64,000 bases of DNA from Euclidia mi (lineage: Eukaryota; Arthropoda; Insecta; Lepidoptera; Erebidae), in assembly GCA_944739405.2 (NCBI GenBank), contig OX123192.2:44382486-44446485 (forward strand), given 5' to 3'. Under the pieces are notes generated by a model that saw nothing but the letters and a program-made list of their open reading frames with translations, did no database searches and was not told the DNA's origin. The stretch's first letter is position 1; every line of letters starts with the position of its first letter. This document shows positions 58,288 through 64,000 of this stretch, piece by piece. Both the position numbers and the translations under genes were made by a program.

Positions 58288-58690
58288 TGGTCCAGGGTCA
58301 AACTGACCCTGGAAGTGAGGAAGAGGACCAGTCTTCAGAGGATGGCAATGACGAGCAGCTAACATTTTCTCGCGTGTCTGCCAATTCCCCGATCAGAAGG
58401 CAACATTCCGCCCCACCACAGTCGTCGCCCGATACTTCAGCGGACCAACTCAATATTACCCAGGAAGATATGTCTCCGATGAGACCATCAGAAGATGGCT
58501 CTACATCCGGTGGAAAAATTTGTAAGATTACTGAAAGAAACGCAAAAGGTAAATTGAAACAATCAATGTCAGTGCACAAAAGAAAAAAGACGTCCAGACA
58601 TTATTTGGCATTGTATTACTTGCATTGGAAAACCTGGATTATGTGTCGAATGTTTTGAAGTATATCATTCTTCCATTTAAAAAAAAATAT
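58288..58690 (+). pseudogene. piggyBac-like transposase fragment (C-terminal Cys-rich domain)
   Basis: Begins with the palindrome CCAGGGTCAAACTGACCCTGG. It then has an acidic, Ser-rich frame (GSEEEDQSSEDGNDEQ, DTSADQLNITQEDMSPMRPS), and after one frame change near 58590 a Cys-rich end with WHCITCIGKPGLCVECFEVY and a following His, the signature of the piggyBac C-terminal zinc-binding domain. The DDD catalytic core is absent, so this is an internally deleted remnant. Confidence 0.6.
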
Positions 58691-58779
58691 ATAATTTGTT
58701 TATTGATTGTGATATCATTGTGATATTTGATTTCGTGTTAAAAATAATAATTCAAGGCAAAAATTGTTCATTAGTAGTT

Positions 58780-59215
58780 CACCATATCCCCCGTGGGATC
58801 TCTACCATGTCGTGGTGGGGAGGCTCAGTAACCGTGGCTTGGACACCCGCGGTGAAGCTAAGAGGGATCCCGGGAGTGGACGCTCCACGTGTGCTTGGGT
58901 GAAGCCTGCGTAGGATGCTTCCATAGGTGCGGGTGTGGGGGACAGTTCTGTTTGTCCCTCGCAGTCGGGTGCGGTCACGGGAGGAGAGGCGTGTCGGTGT
59001 TGCGTTGCCGTGCGCCTTATCTCCCGCGACCAAATAGGGGCGCACCATTTGAAGCGTCGCGGTGGGGCCGCAGAGGAAGAGGAGATGCGGTGTTGTCAGG
59101 TTGCCGTCCTCCTTATCCTCTGCGACCGTTTTTGTGCCTGCGGACGGAAAGCGCTGGGGCTGCTCCCAGTCCGCCAAAAGGCAAGAAGGCGGCGTAGTAT
59201 TCGCAATTCATATAA
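58780..59215 (+). repeat. GC-rich LINE 5'-region-like fragment
   Basis: Sharp rise in GC content: 'tgtcgtggtggggaggctca', 'ggatcccgggagtggacgct', 'gagatgcggtgttgtcaggt'. It shares blocks with 18790-18900. Frames on both strands are open by composition. It resembles the 5' leader of a lepidopteran LINE, but no retroelement protein is encoded. Confidence 0.4.
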
Positions 59216-59679
59216 GTGGCTGTACTTCTTAGAAATTTAACCACGCACAGGCTTGGCACTACGCATGGATTTTTCAACCGCAGTGCCGGGCCCGCGCAGG
59301 CACGGGGGTTTCTTTTTATTTTTTATTTAAGAAACTTATAATAATTCATATTTTTTATTTATTTTCACCTTATCACTGATGTCTTAAAAACTAAATAAAT
59401 TATTAAGAAACAGTTCGGCATTTGGCACTCTACCCTCACAATCTGGCTGGCAGTGAAGCTGTTAAGTTAATTCTGGTTAGTTTTGCTGCAGTTGTTTCCT
59501 GCTGTTAAAGACCGAAGATAAGCAGTGGCAAATATATAACATAATATTTGAAGTTTCATTTTGTATTAATTAACATAATTTATAAGAAGCTTAAAGTAAT
59601 CTAATCTTATACAAAAACCTTAAAAACAAATTTAGAAACTGGAAATATTTACATGGTTTAGGCGTAGTAAAATGCCTCC

Positions 59680-59800
59680 GCATCAATGTCATCGGGTAAC
59701 GCCCTTTAGTCCGACCCTTAGTCGCCTCTTACGACATCCACGGGAAGATAGGGGGTGGTGACACTTGTATTCTATGCTGTCAACCACACGGCATTGGTCT
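59680..59800 (-). repeat. Dispersed repeat fragment
   Basis: 'cgcctcttacgacatccacg' then 'ggaagatagggggtggtgac' and 'ctgtcaaccacacgg'. A second copy, in the same orientation, lies at 60755-60827. Confidence 0.5.
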
Positions 59801-59811
59801 TTTAAACAGCA

Positions 59812-60126
59812 AAATAACAAACGTTTTTCCCCCGAAGGGATAAAAACTATATATTTCATGTCTTGCCTAGGCTTGACCTGTGAGATTACATCCTTCAATT
59901 TACCCTTTGATTCATGCGTGTCTTAGGTTCCCGTGTCGTCTAGCCGAGCTGCATTCTTGTCCCGCGCGACCTCACCCCTCGGGGCGGGGCGCGCGGCCAT
60001 GTACAAGAGCGCGATGGTCGTCAGTACCTTGAGATGGCAGAGTCGTCAAGGGCTTACCTGGTCAAGCCTAGGCAAGACATGAAATATATCGTTTTTATCC
60101 CTTCGGGGGAAAAACGTTTGTTATTT
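59812..60126. mobile_element. Fold-back element with 67-bp inverted arms
   Basis: Arms 59812-59878 and 60060-60126 are near-perfect complements: AAATAACAAACGTTTTTCCC then CCGAAGGGATAAAAACTATA and GTCTTGCCTAGGCTTGACC. The 181-base centre is GC-rich ('cacccctcggggcggggcgc'). No coding sequence, and no clear target duplication. Confidence 0.8.
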
Positions 60127-60427
60127 CATGGTCTGTGCCGTCAGCTTGATCTGTGAGAAATATTTGGATTCTGACGACACGGGAGTAGCGTACTGTCAAA
60201 TAATATTTATTTGGAGTATTGTGTATGTCGTATGCGAGTGAATGTATGTAAGTGCCTATATTGAATTTAATAAAATGACATTGTAAACATAATTATGTTT
60301 ATTTAGATACTTAGTATAAAGAACGGTTAAAAACCTACATTAATTAAGTGCTAATAATCACAAAGTAGTAAAGCTAGAATTTACTAAACATAAGTCATTG
60401 GAATCATCTTTGGACGGAGTATTAATT

Positions 60428-60695
60428 ACATACATACATATCGTCACGCCTTTTATCCCCGAAGGGGTAGGCAGAGGTGTATTTCTACACCCACTTTTCG
60501 CCAGATATACTTTAGTCCCACGTAATAAGGGGCGAGCCTATTGCCGTACCGGGCACATTTCCAGACTCCGTGCTGCTACTGAGAATTTCGTGACAGAAAA
60601 ACCCAATAACACTGCCCGACCCAGGTATCGAACCCGGGACCTCCCGATCCCACGTGCACATTTATGCCGGGAGACCAACGAGGCAGTCGTATAGG
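60428..60695 (-). repeat. tRNA-derived SINE-2, copy 4
   Basis: Reverse orientation. On the + strand it begins with a TACATACATA tail, 'cgtcacgccttttatccccg', and ends with the tRNA-like head ('atcgaacccgggacctcccg', 'gggagaccaacgaggca'). It is closest in sequence to the copy at 40580. Confidence 0.8.
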
Positions 60696-60744
60696 GTTTG
60701 CTGTCGAGTTTTCCGTCTCTGCGCAAAGATGGTATTTGCATCGT

Positions 60745-60832
60745 GTTATCCCTTAGTCGCCTCTTACGACACCCACGGGAAGATAGGGGGTGGTGACACT
60801 TGTATTTCATGCCGTCAACCACACGGATACAA
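60745..60832 (-). repeat. Dispersed repeat fragment in recombinase 3' end
   Basis: Same family as 59680-59800 ('cgcctcttacgacacccacg'). It lies directly after the last codons of the tyrosine recombinase frame (HYFKEI region) and may have replaced its natural end. Confidence 0.5.
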
Positions 60833-60844
60833 GTATTAATTATT

Positions 60845-61772
60845 TCTTTAAAATAATGTTTATTCACATTTTTATCACTTCTCCAGTTACCATTTCTTAA
60901 TATTATGTCTATTGGAACATTACTGTGCTTTCTGGAGGAAGCAACAGCAGACCTAATGCTGCCAGGTGAGCAATTGATGTTTAATTCTGAAAAAGCTGTT
61001 TTTATCCATCCTGCAATGACTGATTTGGAAGCAGGTGCTACTCGACCTCTAGAGTTGATAAACAAAGACTGAATCTGATTGCCGCCGCGTTTCTTCTTGA
61101 ATCTGACACATTAAGATATAACCTGATCCATAGAACGGGATCAAGATTCCGACTTGGGACTTGTAAGAGTTTCCAGGCGGATTGCCTATAGGAGTGATTA
61201 TCGGTTTTAGAACCAAATTCTGGCCAGAAAGTAACTGACGATTCATCTATTAGCATGCTATTTTCATCAATCTTAAGTAAGGTAAGGTCATGGATTCTTC
61301 TCCCAGATGCTAACAATAGTAATAGAGCGAGATGGCGCGAAATTAGAAAAATACTATCTTCCTGAATTGAAATGTTCTCTAACCAATTAATTAGATGCTT
61401 AACATCCCAAATTTGTTTTTTAACTGAAGGTGGCTTTGATAATTCAATGGCTTTGATAATTTGCTTAACTATTGGGCTGTTCGTTATAGAATCCCTATTA
61501 GTGGGGTCAGCAAATGTAACAATAACTGATTTATGTAATTTTATGGTACTGGTAGACAACTTCTTCACTCTGTGTAGAAAACTCAAATGTTGTGCTACTG
61601 ATGCTGCGTCCGGTTTGTTAGGGTTAAGACCAAGAACCTCGCATCTTGTCAACAATGCTTTCCATGGAGCATGGTATGTTTTTAAAGATGAAATGTGCCA
61701 TGCCTTTTGAATTAAGCTATAGTCTTCTCTTGGCCAGTTTTTTGTTAAAATTGACCACCCCTTACCTTCCAA
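60845..61772 (-). pseudogene. Tyrosine recombinase (Crypton/DIRS type), right copy
   Basis: From about 61772 the frame reads a core-binding domain (HAPWKALLTRCEVLGLNPNK, HRVKKLSTSTIKLHKSVIV) and the catalytic domain: RHLALLLLLASGRRIHDLTL (first Arg), FINSRGRVAPASKSVIAGWI, INCSPGSIRSAVASSRKHSN (second Arg in SIRSA) and NGNWRSDKNVNKHYFKEI (Tyr nucleophile in HYF). A frameshift lies near 61075. Such enzymes cut and rejoin DNA through a 3'-phosphotyrosine, and in animals they belong to DIRS-like retroelements or Cryptons. No RT is seen nearby. There is no clear start codon before the EGKGWSILTKNW region, so an upstream exon may be missing. Confidence 0.7.
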
Positions 61773-62297
61773 GTCTCCAAACGTAGATGTAGAAGGCTTA
61801 ATAACAGTTAAAAAAAAATTTTTTGAAGTAAACAGGGCTGTTGTTCAAAAGGAAAATTAATGAGATAATTCTACTTTATTTACATGAATAATGTGTTTCA
61901 TAATTATATTAAAGCTTCTTTGTTAATGTTTTTCCGAAATAAGATTTCGTCAAATACGTTTTATTATTATTTGAATACGTAAAACAACTCAAATGGCAAA
62001 CCTAAGGATCACAATAATTGTAGCATATATTTAGAGCAATATACAAAGGTTTAAATTATTATAGTAAGGCCAGTATTCACCGCCACTTTAACTTGGTTAT
62101 CTATCCATAAAATTAATCTGATAATGCGCACGTAGTTAGTCCTAGGTACGCATCTCATGCCATGTGACGATGCGCACGCAGAACTAAATATGCAAGTTAA
62201 CATTTAGTTTTTCGATCGCCGGTTATGACAATGTCGGAGACCTTGGGTCTTTGTACCGAAAACTATTTAAAATCAAAAAGTTTGGATCAATCCTTAA
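61000..62297 (-). repeat. Inverted pair with tyrosine recombinase, right copy
   Basis: Complement of 56987-58287, ending GGATCAATCCTTAA at 62297. The two copies differ at only a few positions by eye, apart from a small duplication in the left copy. Confidence 0.85.
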
Positions 62298-62346
62298 TCA
62301 GAAGATAAGTATTTTTAAATATCTATAAAGATTTGCCAAAGGTCAG

Positions 62347-63758
62347 CTAGAAATTAGATTTCCATCCCGTGCTGAACGCCGGTGAGTCGGTCCTCTTGAA
62401 GCCAGCACTGAAGGCCACGGAGCTGGTGCTGGTTGAACTGCGGAACACGTTGTAGTTCCCCATCGCGGAGTAGTATTTGCGCTCCAAGAGCGGCGTGTGA
62501 GCGATGTCAAACGAACCACCGATCTTGTTCCTATAATATCAAGAGAGAAGGTTTATACAGTCGGTATCATGTAACACATTTCATTTTATCAGATTTTTTT
62601 ACGTCATCATCATTATTGCATAGTTTGGTTGCAATGTGCTATACTTCATCTTGTTACTTGAATCTGCCTAACTTCCAAAACAAATTTTTCAGACTTGCTT
62701 GAACATATAGTCCACTCATGTCTACAGTGTTAAAGTGAGCAGGCATGTTCTTGGCAGCGAACCTGTTGACACCAGCATTGTGATCATTTTCATTGAACAC
62801 CGTCGCGTGACCACCAGCAATCAGTTTGGAACCGAAGCCAGGGATTGATTCCTTCATCACGGTTAGACTGTGACCGTTGCTGTAAAGCAACAGGTCTCAA
62901 TTTGACTCTTAAAAACGTAAAATTAAAAATTGAATTAACAAGCAACACAGAAAAAAGTCTATGTCGCTATTTTTTAACAAGTGAAGATAAGTCTATGATT
63001 GAATTGTTAATTATCGCATGTCCCGTGCCTCGGAGAGCACGTTAAGCTGTCGGTCCCCGTTGTCATGAAGATCTTTGACAGTCGTTACAGGGCGTCAGTA
63101 CTTTCTAAATAAACTGACACTAGTCTAAACCATGGAATATCGCTATCCCTTCGGGTTGCGGAGGTCAGTCAGGCAGTCGCTCCGTGGAAAAGCTAATATT
63201 CAGCCAAATCCGGTTAGACTAGAAAGCGGACTCCGGATTGAAAGTGGGATAACGCTAAGAGGATGATGAAGATAAGTCTATGAGCTATGATGAACTTAAT
63301 GGCAAGTTTTAGAAATTATTGTGTTGATTAATTTCTCATTAAATATTTAATTTAGTATTTTCGTAATATTATTATGCACCGAATAAATAAAACTACTCGA
63401 TTATACTTACACATTATCGAGAGCCAACCCAACGCCCCTAGAAGTCGGTTGCAACTGATTATTAAGGTCTTCTCTTCCAACCGCACTTAAAATGTTTTTA
63501 TCATTTACAGTGATAGGAACCTTGGCATTGAGTCCAGCACTACAATCGCCATTGAGTTAGAAACTGCCTTGAGCTCTGCGGAACCTACTAAGACTTGCCA
63601 AGTACACTGGATGCGTGTATTGATATTCCTGGTCAACGTGATCAGGGTAGCTGTACTCTTCATCGTATCCATAAGGCAATTCTTCTCAGGGAACGTATCT
63701 TGCACTTACTCCAACTAGTAGAACCGTCGTTAGGAATATCTTTGCCGCTGCAACTGCA
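62347..63758 (-). pseudogene. attacin: Attacin (antibacterial peptide) pseudogene
   Basis: Three exons on the minus strand: about 63758-63411, 62879-62699 and 62530-62347 (TAG). Attacins are secreted Gly-rich immune proteins acting on the outer membrane of Gram-negative bacteria. A hydrophobic signal segment (IFLTTVLLVGVSA) is followed by a pro-region ending at a basic RFRRAQG site, the N-domain (AKVPITVNDKNILSAVG), the first G-domain exon (IPGFGSKLIAGG, RFAAKNMPAHFN) and the last exon (NKIGGSFDIAHTPLLE, AFSAGFKRTDSPAFSTGW). Breaks are an in-frame TGA at 63688-63686, a TAA at 63559-63557, a frameshift in exon 2 just after FNTV (exon length 181), and no ATG in frame with the signal peptide. 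Exon 2 uses a GC donor (GCAAGT). A TATATAAA box survives upstream. The 3' flank is cut 50 bases past the stop by the recombinase repeat. Confidence 0.85.
63001..63270 (+). repeat. tRNA-derived SINE-1, 5'-truncated copy 3
   Basis: Body only, from 'ccgtgcctcggagagcacgt' through 'gaagatctttgacagtcgtt' to 'ggataacgctaagaggatga'. It lies in intron 1 of the attacin pseudogene. Confidence 0.7.
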
Positions 63759-63839
63759 TCTTGAGTTTTTATCTGTTATTGAAGAAAGTTTTCCGAATGA
63801 GATTTGGTTTTGGAATGATTATGCCTTGCATCGTACGGG

Positions 63840-63848
63840 TTTATATAC
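63840..63848 (-). promoter_or_regulatory. TATA box of the attacin pseudogene
   Basis: TATATAAA on the minus strand ('ttgtatataaacccg'), about 85 bases upstream of the coding region. A CGGGATTAATTTTC stretch about 25 bases further upstream loosely resembles an insect NF-kappaB site. Immune induction is the family norm and not shown here. Confidence 0.5.
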
Positions 63849-63931
63849 AAGAGCCTAGATCGAAAATTAATCCCGGTGCCCAGTTAGAGAGCCCAATAAA
63901 AATTACACATGTGCAAATACTTATCAGCAAA

Positions 63932-63992
63932 AAGTTATCATGAAAACTATTCCTAACATATTGTATGTTAGTAATAGTTTTCATGATAACTT
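63932..63992. repeat. Near-perfect palindrome upstream of attacin
   Basis: Arms 63932-63960 and 63964-63992 (29 bases each) pair at all but one position around TTG. The left arm begins AAGTTATCATGAAAACTATT. It is too short to classify and may be the end of an element that continues beyond the window. Confidence 0.8.
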
Positions 63993-64000
63993 ACGACATT

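Noticed and set aside
61372..61710. 112-codon + strand frame, repeated at 57570-57908 on the minus strand
   Set aside because: It is exactly antisense to the tyrosine recombinase coding region in both copies. Being present twice only reflects the inverted duplication.
56987..62297. One large piggyBac element because of the TTAA borders
   Set aside because: The termini are GGATTGATCC rather than CCC-type, the inverted copies encode a tyrosine recombinase, and sequence on the two sides does not form one original target.

Overview
This is a eukaryotic, AT-rich window with the features of a moth or butterfly (Lepidoptera) nuclear genome. The evidence is two gustatory-receptor genes with split exons, an attacin antibacterial-peptide gene, two tRNA-headed SINE families, and dispersed repeats of the 'GTCAGTCAGTCAGTAA' and 'cttttgcccgcggcttcg' kind common in lepidopteran DNA. 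There are no operons, bacterial-type genes or CRISPR arrays. Very little of the 64 kb is host coding sequence. Most is layered transposable elements. The species cannot be named from the sequence.

Host genes. A tandem pair of gustatory-receptor (Gr) genes lies on the + strand. The first (3558-19473) is a pseudogene with several frameshifts and a stop. Its exon 2, exon 4 and splice sites are intact, and its third intron has swollen to 11.1 kb. The second (25828-28066) is open from start to stop in four exons (348 aa), and the same intron is 355 bp. At the right edge (62347-63758, - strand) is a three-exon attacin pseudogene with two in-frame stops and a frameshift.

Mobile DNA, left to right. 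A TTAA-flanked piggyBac-like non-autonomous element lies in intron 1 of the Gr pseudogene (4397-6222). In intron 3, an older dispersed repeat is split by a 6.1 kb LTR element with no coding sequence (8372-14457) and by an ISL2EU-like DNA transposon with long inverted termini (about 15013-17565). At 20447-25144 a deleted DUF4817-type transposon carries an inserted LINE. At 28620-35280 a Penelope-like element (GIY-YIG plus RT) is cut in two by a nearly intact two-ORF Daphne/CR1-like LINE (29965-34690).

The most striking structure is a large inverted duplication. The arm at about 39338-44465 reappears in reverse at about 49340-56985. Both arms carry the same RTE element, with the same truncated LINE inserted at the same site, and an outer GC-rich minisatellite. 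Each arm later gained private changes: a SINE and a 256-bp tandem duplication on the left, and a 2.96 kb Sola-like transposon on the right. A second, adjacent inverted pair (56987-58287 and 61000-62297) carries a tyrosine-recombinase gene. It begins exactly where the right arm ends and finishes in the attacin 3' flank. The spacer between the big arms holds Tc1-like transposons, a hairpin MITE and a 160-bp tandem repeat with insect-telomere-like CCTAA motifs.

Limits. All protein-family calls come from reading motifs, without searches. Element boundaries marked 'about' could move by tens of bases.
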